Shown here: positions 1 through 8,290 of the stretch, piece after piece
Layout of the letters: each line of letters starts with the position of its first letter
Position numbering within the stretch: position 1 is the stretch's first letter
DNA from: a bacterium EF100-94H03 bin56
GTDB taxonomy: Bacteria > Pseudomonadota > Alphaproteobacteria > SP197
DNA length: 41,777 bases
Assembly: GCA_002238685.1 (NCBI GenBank)
Contig: MPMV01000037.1
Span: 1-41,777 of the forward strand
Direction: 5' to 3'
Program-made: the position numbers and the translations under genes
Notes under the pieces: model-generated
Database searches by the model: none
What the model was told of the DNA's origin: nothing
The model's input: only the letters and a program-made list of their open reading frames with translations

Positions 1-32
1 GGGCTCACCGCCCGCCACGGCATGGTGTGGCG

Positions 33-1178
33 TCAGAACCCGGCCTTGACTTCCTCGTACATGGCCTGGAGTTCCGGCTCGTTCCGGATCGTCGCCTGGA
101 AGATGCCGGACGCGATGTAGCCCTCGACATCATCGGGCGGCAGACCGCGCATCGTCAGTTCGTCAGCCGAGAAGGCCTCGTAGGTCTTGACGTTCGAATG
201 ACCCATTCCGTAGCTCCCCACCCAGAAGTCACCCGTCGACGGTGCGAGGAAGGCATCGATGAGATCATAGGCGCGGTCGATCTTGGCCTCGTCGGCGAAC
301 GACATCAGCGAGATGCCGCACGTCCACGTCATCGGTCCCTCCTTCGGATTCATGAACGCCACCGGAACGTCTTGCTGAAGGAGGGCGAGCGGTGTCGAGT
401 TCCACGAGGCGGCAGCCACCAGTTCGCCGGAGGCGAGCGCCTGCTCCCAGCTCGTGGTGTCGTTCGTGTAGTAGCGCAGCAGGGGCCGCTGCTCGACCAT
501 GAGCTGCTTGGTAACCTCGACTTCCTCCGGGGTCATGTCGAAGGGATCGGCAGCCCCGGAATAGATCGCCGCCACCATGACACCGTCGATGAGGCTGTCG
601 ATCATCGACAGTCTGCCGGCGTACTTGGGATCCCACAGGATCCCCCAGGTGTGGGTCTCCGGATCGATGTACTCAGGTGCGAGATCGGTCCTGAAGGTGA
701 CGGAGGTAAGGCCCCACCAGGCACAGACCATGAGCTGCTGGCCACCGATCATCATGTCCGGCACGTTCTGGAGGACGGGGATGACATCGTCCCAGTGGGA
801 GAGCCGGCTGGTGTCGATCGGCTGCAGGAAGCCGAAGTCATTCCACTTCTGCACCTTGTAGGAGCACGGCATGGCGACATCCGCCCGGAAGCCGGCAACC
901 ATCTTGGCCTCCGCTTCCTCCTCGTCACCCCACAAGGTGAAGTTCGGCGACGCACCGTGCTTGTCGATGTATTCCTGGTGCATTTCAGGCACTTCGTAGC
1001 CGGCCCACGTGAAGCAGGTGGGATGCTCGTCGCCCTGGGCCTGGGCCTGGTGCCCGGCGAGCGGCGCAACCGTCATGCCGAGACCCACCGATGCCAGCCC
1101 CGCCTTGAACTCGCGTCGCGAGAGCCTGCCCATCTTCATGCGATCGACGAACCGTTCCACGTCTTGTCTGGATTCCAT
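33..1178 (-). CDS. Tat-exported extracellular solute-binding protein, polyamine (PotD/PotF) type
   Basis: Likely the periplasmic binding component of an ABC importer for polyamines or a related amine. The frame is open to 1295, but I start at the ATG at 1178, giving 381 aa. There the N-terminus becomes a classic Tat signal: SRREFK at residues 20-25, a hydrophobic stretch, then an Ala-Gln-Ala-rich cleavage region. A purine-rich GGAG lies about 11 bases upstream. The mature part has the look of bacterial family-1 binding proteins (FTWAGYEVPEM at its start, then DVAMPCSYKVQKWNDFGFLQPID). No permease or ATPase gene is in view; they would lie beyond base 1. The ligand is inferred from family resemblance only. 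The residues encoded upstream of 1178 are Arg-rich and not signal-like, so I treat them as untranslated. Confidence 0.85.
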   Translation of the reverse strand: MESRQDVERFVDRMKMGRLSRREFKAGLASVGLGMTVAPLAGHQAQAQGDEHPTCFTWAGYEVPEMHQEYIDKHGASPNFTLWGDEEEAEAKMVAGFRADVAMPCSYKVQKWNDFGFLQPIDTSRLSHWDDVIPVLQNVPDMMIGGQQLMVCAWWGLTSVTFRTDLAPEYIDPETHTWGILWDPKYAGRLSMIDSLIDGVMVAAIYSGAADPFDMTPEEVEVTKQLMVEQRPLLRYYTNDTTSWEQALASGELVAAASWNSTPLALLQQDVPVAFMNPKEGPMTWTCGISLMSFADEAKIDRAYDLIDAFLAPSTGDFWVGSYGMGHSNVKTYEAFSADELTMRGLPPDDVEGYIASGIFQATIRNEPELQAMYEEVKAGF

Positions 1179-1222
1179 TTGAACCTGATCTCCAATTCCT
1201 TGTTGTTTTTGCCGGGATTCCC

Positions 1223-1234
1223 CGCGCGCGCGCG
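1223..1234. repeat. (CG)6 dinucleotide tract in the leader of the solute-binding protein gene
   Basis: Twelve bases of perfectly alternating CG lie 45 bases upstream of the chosen start of the solute-binding protein gene, inside its presumed untranslated leader. Alternating CG can adopt Z-DNA or be prone to slippage; nothing here shows that it does. Confidence 0.6.
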
Positions 1235-1314
1235 ATACAAGATAAAGCCTGTACCGCTGCCGGCGACGGTACCACGGGCGACCGGTCAGGACCACATGTG
1301 ACGGCCCTCAGCGT

Positions 1315-1974
1315 TCAGGCGTCCTCGTCTCCGGCATCAACCATGGCGATCCATTCTTCCTCGGTGACGGGACCCAGGCGATCGACCTCGGCACGCTCCT
1401 GCTCGTTGAGTACCGTCGACATCGTATCGATCCGCTTCCAGCCAGCGAACGGCGTATCGCCGTCACGGCGCGGAACGTGGCGTGACGCCTTGACCTTCCG
1501 GTAACGATGCACGTAGCGGGGACAGTTGACCCAGAGACCCGTCACCGAAACGCGAATCGCGAGCTGCGCCTCCTTCCACAGGCCGGTAAGCGCCGGATCG
1601 TCGCTGACAGTCGCCATGCCCTGAAGCCGCAGCCGTCGCGGCACCTCGAAATCGATGAACAGCATGCCGACCTGGCTCTGCCCGTCGATGTTGCCCGTGG
1701 AAAGGTACATGCCGTTCCCGTCGTAGCTCGGAAACAGGACGGTTCGGGGGTCAGGCACCTTGAGAAACCCGGGATCGCCGCCCTTGTAGGACACGGTCGG
1801 ACGGTACTCACGATCCAGCGTTGCAAGGAATACCATGTCTCGCCCCTCGATGAAGCGCTTCGAGGCTTCGTCGATCGTCTCCCGGAAATCGGTTGCCTCG
1901 AGGTAATCGGCCATGGCGCGGGTTCCGAAGAGGTCCTGCAGCTTTCGGTGATCCTCGGCAAACATGCGGCTCAT
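1315..1974 (-). CDS. Pyridoxamine 5'-phosphate oxidase (PNPOx)-like FMN-binding protein
   Basis: A 219-aa protein of the split-barrel flavin-binding superfamily. The stretch around residues 40-110 (RDMVFLATLDREYRPTVSYK, then GGDPGFLKV and a region with DGNGMYLSTGNI) has the pattern of FMN-binding PNPOx-like domains, and the GMLFIDFEVPRRLRLQG strand follows. Such proteins bind FMN, heme or F420 and have varied redox roles; genuine vitamin B6 synthesis by PdxH is not implied. The start ATG at 1974 has GGAG eight bases upstream. The gene lies in the same direction as the solute-binding protein with a gap of about 136 bases, so co-transcription is possible but not shown. The specific function is unknown. 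Confidence 0.82.
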   Translation of the reverse strand: MSRMFAEDHRKLQDLFGTRAMADYLEATDFRETIDEASKRFIEGRDMVFLATLDREYRPTVSYKGGDPGFLKVPDPRTVLFPSYDGNGMYLSTGNIDGQSQVGMLFIDFEVPRRLRLQGMATVSDDPALTGLWKEAQLAIRVSVTGLWVNCPRYVHRYRKVKASRHVPRRDGDTPFAGWKRIDTMSTVLNEQERAEVDRLGPVTEEEWIAMVDAGDEDA

Positions 1975-2392
1975 CGCTGGGACTCCTCAAAGTGCCGTGC
2001 GGAATCCGATAGTGCCGCAACGGTCGCGCCCGGGCCAGCGCAACAGGTTCCTGGCGACAATGGGACCGCCAGGCAAACCGGTACGGATCGACGCCATGAG
2101 GGCGACAGTTGGCCACCTACGGGCTGACTTGCGGTGTGGAGATGAATGCCGCAACTCTGCCATCCGGCCCTTCACCGCGGGAGGAACCGGAACAGGGTCT
2201 TCGAAGTGGCGTCGTGCCCGGTTGTGGAAGACGATCCTCCCTGATGGCCAAGGCCGTCGCTGCACCTCGTGCGGTGAATCACGGATACGCGAAGTTCCGG
2301 ACTTCCTCTGCGCCGTTGCCGTGTCCTGCTCGCCCTGTGTAGGGTGACGGTGTTCATCAACAGAGAGGACGGGGGCTGTTCATTCATCTGTT
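1975..2392. other. Intergenic region between divergent genes, no gene seen
   Basis: This 418-base stretch separates the PNPOx-like gene (minus) from the SulP gene (plus), so it should hold promoters for both. Short open frames cross it, but none has a convincing start, ribosome binding site or recognisable product. One inverted repeat, CCTGGCG / CGCCAGG, occupies 2050-2056 and 2067-2073 with a 10-base loop; no T-run follows it. I found no confident promoter boxes. Confidence 0.5.
2050..2073. repeat. 7-bp inverted repeat (CCTGGCG/CGCCAGG)
   Basis: A perfect 7-bp inverted repeat with a 10-base spacer in a divergent intergenic region. It could be an operator or a transcript hairpin. No U-tract follows, so it is not a typical intrinsic terminator, and chance is possible at this GC content. 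Confidence 0.35.
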
Positions 2393-4699
2393 GTGCTCCG
2401 CGCACCCGGCGGCCGAGACCACAATCACTGCAGGACGGATTTCAGGGTAGCCACCGGCGCGGCGGGAAGTGACAGTGAAGATGGCCCATCCCGGTATGGA
2501 GTGGCTGATCTGATCCGGGAACTGGCATCGGAACTGCGAGCGGATGTCCTGTCGTCGAGGACAGTTCCGGCGTTGGCGGCCGGCTTCACGTCGGGCCTTG
2601 GACTGCTGGTGGCCCAGATCGCTTTCGGAGTTTTCATCTTCTCGGGCGCACTCGCCCCCTGGTCCTCCCAGGGCGTCGCCCTGGTGCTGTTCGGAAACTT
2701 TGCCGCCTGCATGATCATCGCCCTGACGGGCGGGTTCCGCGGAGCGATATCGGGCCTCTCTCCCGCACTGGTGATCGTGATGGCCCTGATCGGATCGACG
2801 ATGGAGGCCACCGGCGATGCGCGGTTCGTGACCACCGCCTGCGCACTCGTGATTGCCGCGGTTGTCACCGGCTCGTGCTGCCTGGCGATCGGACATTTCC
2901 GGCTGGCCGGTCTGATGCGCTTCATCCCCTATCCCGTGGCGGGCGGGTTCGTGGCGGGCATAGGCGGAGCCGTCTGTCTGGCGGCCCTTTCCCTGATGGG
3001 CGCCGAACCGGACTGGCGATCGCTTCCGGCGCTGGTGGAGTCATCCATGCTGTTGAAGTGGATCCCGGGCACGGTGTTCGGGATCGCTCTCTACCTTGCC
3101 ATGAAGCGCTGGGGAAATGCCCTGATTCTGCCAATCAGCGTCGCTCTCGCGGTGGGCGCCTATCACCTCGCCCTCCTGGCCCTCGATATCTCCGGCGACA
3201 CGGCGCGGGCCACGGGGCTCCTGTTCGCGAGTACAGCCGATGGCGTCCTGTGGCCGGTGCTGCTTCCAGGTGACGTGGCGCATGTGGACTGGGGCGCAAT
3301 GGCCATGCAGGTCCCCAACATGCTGACGCTGGCCCTGGTCGCGCTTGTCTGCGTGGTCATGAACATCGCAGGCCTCGAACTCGCCGCGGGCGAGGAGCTC
3401 GACTGGAACCGGGAATTCCGGGCGACCGGGCTGGCAAGCCTGGTCGCCGGAACGGGGGGAGGCACGGTGGCAACGCTGATCGTGCCCGCATCGTTGCGCA
3501 GCAAGCTGTTCGGCGCCGCCACCCGACTGACGGGAATGGTGGCCGCCCTCGTCATCGCGGCCGCACTCTTTGCAGGCGATCAGATGCTGGAACTGGTGCC
3601 GGTTCCGCTCGTCGGGGGCATCCTGGTCTTCGCCGGCCTCGGCATGCTGGACGAGGGCCTCGTGCGCAGCTGCAAGCGGCTCCCCTGGCCGGAATTCGGA
3701 ATCATCGTGCTGATCTTCCTCACCATCATCGCCGTCGGGCTGCTGGAAGGAGTCGGGGTCGGGATGGTGGCTGCTCTCCTTTTCTTTGCGGTGCGTCTCA
3801 GCCGCGTGGATCCGGTCGAGTCCCGTCTTACCCTCAACGATGTCCGCAGCCACAGGACCCGTCCCGTCCCCGACCGTGCCATCCTGGTGGAGGAGGCCAG
3901 CCGTGTGCGGATCTATCGGCTGCGCGGCTACCTCTTCTTTGGCAGCATCTATCCAGTCGCCGACGATCTCAGGCAGGTGCTGGACGGAACGTCGCGGCCG
4001 GTGTGCCTGATGCTGGACTTCACGCGGGTCTCCGGTCTGGACTATTCGGCAGTGAACGTGTTGAGCAGGACTCTGCTCACCGCCCGCGCCCTCGGGGTCG
4101 AGGTCGTGCTGAGCGCGCCATCCGCGAAGCTGATGCTCGGACTCGAACGCAACCTTCCGCCTGCCGGATACGCCGCGCTGCAGACCGAGCCGACGGTCGA
4201 CAGCGGTCTCGAACGGTGCGAGGACATTGTCATCGCGACATGGAAGGTGGACGCCGCCGACGGGGACACGCGGCGTGCCTCGCTGCTGGGGCGGACCGCA
4301 GACGAGCTGGAACGCCACCTTGAACGCCTGATTCAGCACGAGGACCTGGTCGTTGCCCTGGGAGCATGGCTGACTCCGCGCGAATATGCCGCCGGTGAGG
4401 TTCTTGCCGGCCCGGGAGAACCCCGAGACGGTCTTCAACTGCTGCAGGCGGGCCATGCCACGGCGTACGATTCCTCGGGCGCGCGTCTTCACCAGTGCGG
4501 TCCCGGGGATCCGGTATGGCCTGCGGCCACGCCCGGGAACCGGACGATGACAGTCGTGGCGGATGAGCCCTGCCGGACGATGGAACTGTCTCAGGCTGCC
4601 CGCCACTGGCTCGAGGAACACGAGGAGCGGCTTGCCCTGGAGCTCTATCGCTATCTCCTTGCCGGGTGGATCGAACGGGGACCGGATACCGGGCAGTAG
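2393..4699 (+). CDS. SulP-family anion transporter with STAS domain and degenerate cyclic-nucleotide-binding-like tail
   Basis: An inner-membrane transporter of the SLC26/SulP family, whose members carry sulfate, bicarbonate or other anions. About residues 55-450 are a run of hydrophobic segments, including SGLSPALVIVMALIG and the conserved PYPVAGGFVAGIG. A STAS domain follows (about 500-600, with LRGYLFFGSIYPVADDL and LMLDFTRVSGLDYSAV). The last 150 residues resemble a cyclic-nucleotide-binding fold (GEVLAGPGEPRDGLQLLQAG), but the usual phosphate-binding RxA cassette is not evident. At 768 aa it is longer than simple SulP proteins because of this tail. The start is uncertain: 2393 is a GTG without a clear ribosome binding site, and a GTG near the Val-Ala-Asp-Leu-Ile segment (around 2501) would remove a low-complexity N-terminus. 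The substrate is unknown. Confidence 0.85.
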   Translation: MLRAPGGRDHNHCRTDFRVATGAAGSDSEDGPSRYGVADLIRELASELRADVLSSRTVPALAAGFTSGLGLLVAQIAFGVFIFSGALAPWSSQGVALVLFGNFAACMIIALTGGFRGAISGLSPALVIVMALIGSTMEATGDARFVTTACALVIAAVVTGSCCLAIGHFRLAGLMRFIPYPVAGGFVAGIGGAVCLAALSLMGAEPDWRSLPALVESSMLLKWIPGTVFGIALYLAMKRWGNALILPISVALAVGAYHLALLALDISGDTARATGLLFASTADGVLWPVLLPGDVAHVDWGAMAMQVPNMLTLALVALVCVVMNIAGLELAAGEELDWNREFRATGLASLVAGTGGGTVATLIVPASLRSKLFGAATRLTGMVAALVIAAALFAGDQMLELVPVPLVGGILVFAGLGMLDEGLVRSCKRLPWPEFGIIVLIFLTIIAVGLLEGVGVGMVAALLFFAVRLSRVDPVESRLTLNDVRSHRTRPVPDRAILVEEASRVRIYRLRGYLFFGSIYPVADDLRQVLDGTSRPVCLMLDFTRVSGLDYSAVNVLSRTLLTARALGVEVVLSAPSAKLMLGLERNLPPAGYAALQTEPTVDSGLERCEDIVIATWKVDAADGDTRRASLLGRTADELERHLERLIQHEDLVVALGAWLTPREYAAGEVLAGPGEPRDGLQLLQAGHATAYDSSGARLHQCGPGDPVWPAATPGNRTMTVVADEPCRTMELSQAARHWLEEHEERLALELYRYLLAGWIERGPDTGQ

Positions 4700-4711
4700 C
4701 GGACGCACCGT

Positions 4712-5473
4712 TCAGGACCGCGGTGCGCTCCTGCGAAATCCCCTTGCCACGACGTAGATCTCGGAGGACTGCTGGCGGCTGGCCTCCGGCTTGACATGAT
4801 GAACCCGTGCGAAGTCGTGCCGCAGGGCGGAAAGCAGGGTGTTCCCGGCGCCACCGCGCAGGACCTTCACGACAAGGCAGCCGCCAGGGGCAAGCACCGT
4901 CGCTGCAAAGGCATGGGCCTCTTCGGCGAGAGCCTGGGTCCGAACATGGTCCGTCGAGCGGTGCCCTGTCGATGGCGCAGCCATGTCCGAAAGGACGAGG
5001 TCCGCCTCGCCACCGAGTGCCGCGATCACGTCATCCCGGGTCTGCGTTTCACGGATGTCGCCGGCAACAATCGTCACACCGGCGAGACTCTCCATCTCCA
5101 GCACGTCCACCGCGATCACGGGCGCTCCTGCAACCCGGCTGGCGGCCACCTGGGACCAGCCACCGGGCGCCGCGCCAAGGTCGACCACCCGGTTCCCGGG
5201 GGTCATGAGCGAGAATCGCTCGTCGAGCTGAATGAGTTTGTATGCCGCCCGCGATCGCCATCCCTCGCGACGGGCGCCCTCGGTCCAGATGTCGTTGATC
5301 TGGCGTTCCAGCCAGCGGATCGACGACGGACTGCGCCCGGCGTTCTTCTTCAGCCTCTGCTTCAGGCGGCGTCCTTGCGGGCGCGTCGCGTTCCTGCGGC
5401 CCAATGTCACCCCCGGCCGGCGGCGGGATGTTCCTGGAGCGTCGTTGCGGTTGACACTCCACACCCGCCTCAT
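4712..5473 (-). CDS. rlmE: 23S rRNA (uridine-2552-2'-O)-methyltransferase RlmE (FtsJ/RrmJ)
   Basis: SAM-dependent 2'-O-methylation of U2552 in the A-loop of 23S rRNA, a late step of large-subunit maturation. The Rossmann SAM site reads VVDLGAAPGGWSQVA (97-111). The K-D-K-E catalytic tetrad is visible as K79 (SRAAYKL), D163 (LVLSDMAAP), K203 (VVKVLRGG) and E238 (SSEIYVVA). The N-terminus is a long Arg-rich extension, common in alphaproteobacterial RlmE. The start is uncertain between ATG 5473, whose nearest purine-rich box is about 14 bases away, and GTG 5410. The upstream end overlaps the probable promoter of the oppositely oriented tRNA-Gln gene, which slightly favours the shorter form. The gene converges on the SulP gene with a 12-base gap. 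Confidence 0.93.
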   Translation of the reverse strand: MRRVWSVNRNDAPGTSRRRPGVTLGRRNATRPQGRRLKQRLKKNAGRSPSSIRWLERQINDIWTEGARREGWRSRAAYKLIQLDERFSLMTPGNRVVDLGAAPGGWSQVAASRVAGAPVIAVDVLEMESLAGVTIVAGDIRETQTRDDVIAALGGEADLVLSDMAAPSTGHRSTDHVRTQALAEEAHAFAATVLAPGGCLVVKVLRGGAGNTLLSALRHDFARVHHVKPEASRQQSSEIYVVARGFRRSAPRS

Positions 5474-5478
5474 CTAGC
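5451..5478 (+). promoter_or_regulatory. Probable promoter of tRNA-Gln
   Basis: A perfect -35 box TTGACA (5451-5456) is followed after 16 bases by TCTAGC (5473-5478), a fair -10. Initiation would fall around 5485, about 11 bases before the mature tRNA 5' end, the usual arrangement for a single tRNA gene. It overlaps the 5' end of rlmE on the other strand. Confidence 0.55.
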
Positions 5479-5495
5479 GTCGCCACGTCCCTTGC

Positions 5496-5569
5496 TGGGG
5501 GATAGTTTAACGGTAGAACCTTCGGCTCTGACCCGAATAGTCCTGGTTCGAATCCAGGTCCCCCAGCCA
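5496..5569 (+). tRNA. tRNA-Gln, anticodon CUG
   Basis: A full cloverleaf can be drawn by eye. The acceptor stem TGGGGGA (5496-5502) pairs with TCCCCCA (5559-5565), followed by discriminator G and an encoded CCA (5567-5569). The D arm includes AGTTTAACGGTAGAAC. The anticodon stem TTCGG/CCGAA encloses the loop CTCTGAC, giving anticodon CUG. The T arm is CCTGG-TTCGAAT-CCAGG. CUG reads CAG, the main glutamine codon expected in a GC-rich genome. U at position 1 and the weak first pair are typical of glutamine tRNAs. It sits alone between rlmE and petC, both on the other strand. Confidence 0.95.
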
Positions 5570-5595
5570 CTTTACGGCAGATCCGGACCCGCCGG

Positions 5596-6351
5596 TCAGT
5601 GTTCGACGCTGGCCCAGATCTTCCTCTTCCACACGTAGTAGAGCCCGGTCAGCACGAGAAGGAAGAGGACGACCTTCAGTCCCATTCTCTTGCGATCCTC
5701 GAGTGTGGGCTCCGCGGTCCAGGCAAGAAAGGCCGTGATGTCCCTGGCGAGTTCGTCGACCGTCATGTCGTTGCCTTCTGCATCGACGATGAGGCCCTCG
5801 AAGAGCGGCGGCGCCATGGCAATGCTGCCGCCGGCGAAGTAGGGATTGTGGTAGAGCCCGTCGGCATCCGGCTCACCCTGATTGTAGTCGGGGTCCGTGA
5901 GCAGGGAGGCGATGTAGTTGGCGCCGTCGACTCTCGCCTTCACCATCAGCGACAGATCGGGGGGCAGGGCGCCGTTGTTGAGTGCCCGCGCCTCGGTGTC
6001 GTTGCGGTAGGGCGCGGGAATCGTGTCCGGCAACCGCGCCGCGACCACGGTCGGGTCACCCCACTCGTCGGGCGGGCCCGCGACCTCGTAGTCGGCAGCG
6101 AGCGCTACCGCCTCCTCCTCGCTGAGGCCGATGGCCACGAGATCGCGAAAGCGGATGTAGTTGAGGCTGTGGCAGCTGTGGCACTGCGAGGTGAAGACCT
6201 CCATTCCTCGCCGCACCTGCTCACGGTCATAGGTGCCAAAGACTCCTTCCCAGGACCATTCGAACTGCTGCGGCGATACGGCCGGCGAAGCCGCCAATGC
6301 CGGCATGGCCATGGCGAGCAGGCCAATCACGGAAAGGATGCGCTTCATCAT
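5596..6351 (-). CDS. petC: Cytochrome c1, heme subunit of the bc1 complex
   Basis: Carries electrons from the Rieske centre to soluble or membrane cytochrome c at the periplasmic face of complex III. With the start at ATG 6351 the protein is 251 aa: a signal peptide ending near Ala-Leu-Ala-Ala (18-21), the c-type heme site CHSCH (C57, C60, H61), the probable axial Met179 in [10 protein letters not shown], and one C-terminal membrane anchor (about 225-240) before a basic tail. GGGGAGAG lies 5 bases upstream of the first ATG and 8 upstream of a second tandem ATG, so initiation could use either. The first ATG overlaps the petB stop as ATGA, indicating translational coupling. Residues upstream in the same frame are only the petB coding region read out of frame. 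Confidence 0.96.
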   Translation of the reverse strand: MMKRILSVIGLLAMAMPALAASPAVSPQQFEWSWEGVFGTYDREQVRRGMEVFTSQCHSCHSLNYIRFRDLVAIGLSEEEAVALAADYEVAGPPDEWGDPTVVAARLPDTIPAPYRNDTEARALNNGALPPDLSLMVKARVDGANYIASLLTDPDYNQGEPDADGLYHNPYFAGGSIAMAPPLFEGLIVDAEGNDMTVDELARDITAFLAWTAEPTLEDRKRMGLKVVLFLLVLTGLYYVWKRKIWASVEH

Positions 6352-7589
6352 CTCTCTCCCCGCCTCGCGGAAGCCGGTCCGCTCCCGTCGAGGACCGCGC
6401 TGGCAATGCTGGAAGGCAACGGACGGGGTCTCTCGAACCAGCCGATCAGGGGCAACAGGATCAGGAAATGGAGGAAGTACCATGCAGTCGCGATGCGACC
6501 GATATCGATCCACGCCCCTTCCGGGGGATTGGCGCCAACGACGCCCAGCACGATGATGTCGATCACCAGGATCCAGAAGAACCATCTGAACACAGGGCGG
6601 AAAGTCGCCGAGCGGACCCTGGAGGTGTCAAGCCAGGGCAGAAGGAACAGGATGCCTATCGACAGCGCCATGGCGATGGCGCCGCCCAGTTTCGAGGGAA
6701 TGGCGCGCAGAATCGCGTAGAACGGCAGGAAGTACCACTCCGGAACGATGTGCGCAGGTGTCTTGAGCGGATCGGCCGGAATGTAGTTGTCCGGATGTCC
6801 GAGATAGTTCGGAGCGTAGAACAGGAAAACGGCGAAGATGAGCAGGAACATCCCGGCGCCGAAGGCATCCTTGATCGTGTAGTAGGGATGGAAACGGATG
6901 GAATCCTGCGGTCCGGTGGTATCGATGCCGAGCGGATTGCCGGACTTGGTGTGATGCAGCGCCCACAGGTGAAGGCCCACCAGACCGACGATGACGAACG
7001 GCAACAGGAAGTGGAGGGCGTAGAAGCGTACGAGGGTCGGGTTGTCCACCGAAAAGCCGCCCCACACCCAGCCGACAAGGGCTTCCCCGATGACCGGCAG
7101 GGCCGACAGCAGGTTGGTGATCACGGTCGCCGCCCAGTAGCTCATCTGTCCCCAGGGCAGCACGTATCCCATGAAGGCGGTTGCCATCATCGCCAGGAGA
7201 ATCACCAGGCCAATCCACCACAGGACCTCGCGAGGGGCCTTGTAGGAGCCATAGTAGAGTCCCCTGAAGACATGGAGATAGACGACGATGAAGAAGAACG
7301 AGGCGCCGTTGGCGTGGGCGTAGCGCATCAGCCAGCCGTACTCGACGTCGCGCATGATCCTCTCGACACTGTCGAAGGCCATGTCCGCATGTGGCGTGTA
7401 GTGCATCGACAGCACGATGCCGGTGACAATCTGGATCACCAGTGCCAGTCCGGCCAGTGACCCGAAATTCCACATGTAGTTGAGATTGCGCGGCGCCGGG
7501 TAGTCGATGAGGTGGTGGTTGGTCCAGCTCAGTATCGGCAGCCGGCGGTCGAACCAGCGCACGAAACCGTTGTTCATGATTTCGGCCAT
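6348..7589 (-). CDS. petB: Cytochrome b, quinol-oxidising core subunit of the bc1 complex
   Basis: Integral membrane subunit holding hemes bL and bH and forming the Qo and Qi quinone sites. At 413 aa it has the usual single-polypeptide length. Heme-ligand histidine pairs are visible at H92 (RYAHANGAS) and H106 (VVYLHVFRG), and at H193 (ALHFLLPF) and H207 ([10 protein letters not shown]). The Qo-site PEWY motif is at 283-286. Eight transmembrane helices are easily traced. It lies between petA (15-base gap) and petC (4-base overlap) in the standard bc1 order. The final 20 residues are polar and variable, as in relatives. Confidence 0.97.
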   Translation of the reverse strand: MAEIMNNGFVRWFDRRLPILSWTNHHLIDYPAPRNLNYMWNFGSLAGLALVIQIVTGIVLSMHYTPHADMAFDSVERIMRDVEYGWLMRYAHANGASFFFIVVYLHVFRGLYYGSYKAPREVLWWIGLVILLAMMATAFMGYVLPWGQMSYWAATVITNLLSALPVIGEALVGWVWGGFSVDNPTLVRFYALHFLLPFVIVGLVGLHLWALHHTKSGNPLGIDTTGPQDSIRFHPYYTIKDAFGAGMFLLIFAVFLFYAPNYLGHPDNYIPADPLKTPAHIVPEWYFLPFYAILRAIPSKLGGAIAMALSIGILFLLPWLDTSRVRSATFRPVFRWFFWILVIDIIVLGVVGANPPEGAWIDIGRIATAWYFLHFLILLPLIGWFERPRPLPSSIASAVLDGSGPASARRGER

Positions 7590-7604
7590 GGTCTCTCGTC
7601 CCGG

Positions 7605-8129
7605 TCAGCCGATGACAACAGTCGTGTCATCGGTGAAGACATAGTCCGGAATTCCGAGATTCTCCGGCGCCGGCCCCTTCCTGATGCGACCCGAGGTGTC
7701 GTAGTGGGAACCGTGGCAGGGACAGAACCAGCCGTTGTACTCGCCCTGGTTGCCCAGGGGGACGCACCCGAGGTGGGTACACACCCCCACCATGATGAGC
7801 CACTCGGGGCGAAGGGCCCGTTCGCTGTCGGGCTGCGGATCCTTGAGGTCGTCCATGTCGACGTCGCGTGCGGCGGCAATCTCCTCGGCCGTGCGATGAC
7901 GGATGAACACCGGCTTCCCCCGCCAGTTCACCGTGATCTGCTGGCCCTCGGCCACCGGCGCCAGGTCGACCTCGATGGTGGCGAGCGCCAGGACATCGGC
8001 CGCCGCGCCCCACTGCGCGATCAGCGGCCATGAGGCGAAACCGGCGCCGACAGCCGTCACGCCGACGGTCGCCACGCAGAGAAAATCGCGCCGGTCCACC
8101 TCGTGCGCGTCGAGAGTGTGCTCCGCCAT
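7605..8129 (-). CDS. petA: Rieske iron-sulfur subunit of the bc1 complex
   Basis: The [2Fe-2S] protein that takes the first electron from ubiquinol at the Qo site. I start at ATG 8129 (174 aa), which places the twin-arginine segment [12 protein letters not shown] at 12-23, the usual distance for the uncleaved Tat anchor of Rieske proteins; AAGGGA is about 10 bases upstream. Cluster motifs are CTHLGC (117-122) and CPCHGSHYD (136-144). In-frame ATGs further upstream (8180 and beyond) would add a tail without better ribosome binding sites, but cannot be excluded. It is the first gene of petABC and diverges from hemF across about 160 bases. Confidence 0.95.
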   Translation of the reverse strand: MAEHTLDAHEVDRRDFLCVATVGVTAVGAGFASWPLIAQWGAAADVLALATIEVDLAPVAEGQQITVNWRGKPVFIRHRTAEEIAAARDVDMDDLKDPQPDSERALRPEWLIMVGVCTHLGCVPLGNQGEYNGWFCPCHGSHYDTSGRIRKGPAPENLGIPDYVFTDDTTVVIG

Positions 8130-8290
8130 GACCAAGAAGTCCCTTATGTCCTGTTCCGGCGCCTCTTCCGGGCGGGCCATGAATATACCGCCCGCCATGA
8201 CCACGCAAGGCAGTGAATGTGGAAGGGGCTTGCGGGCGCCGGCACTCTGCGACATGAGTGCTGGGGAACAACCGCCCGGAATGGCCTCCC

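Noticed and set aside
1179..1295. N-terminal extension of the solute-binding protein from the upstream ATG at 1295
   Set aside because: It would bury the Tat signal 58 residues into the protein; the ATG at 1178 gives a normal signal peptide.
27..1301. A 424-codon plus-strand open frame over the solute-binding protein gene
   Set aside because: No domain, and the opposite strand has a Tat signal and solute-binding-protein motifs.
3041..4708. A 555-codon open frame antisense to the SulP gene
   Set aside because: It is an artefact of GC-rich codon bias: low-complexity His/Arg/Gln-rich product, no domain, and fully overlapped by a clear transporter.
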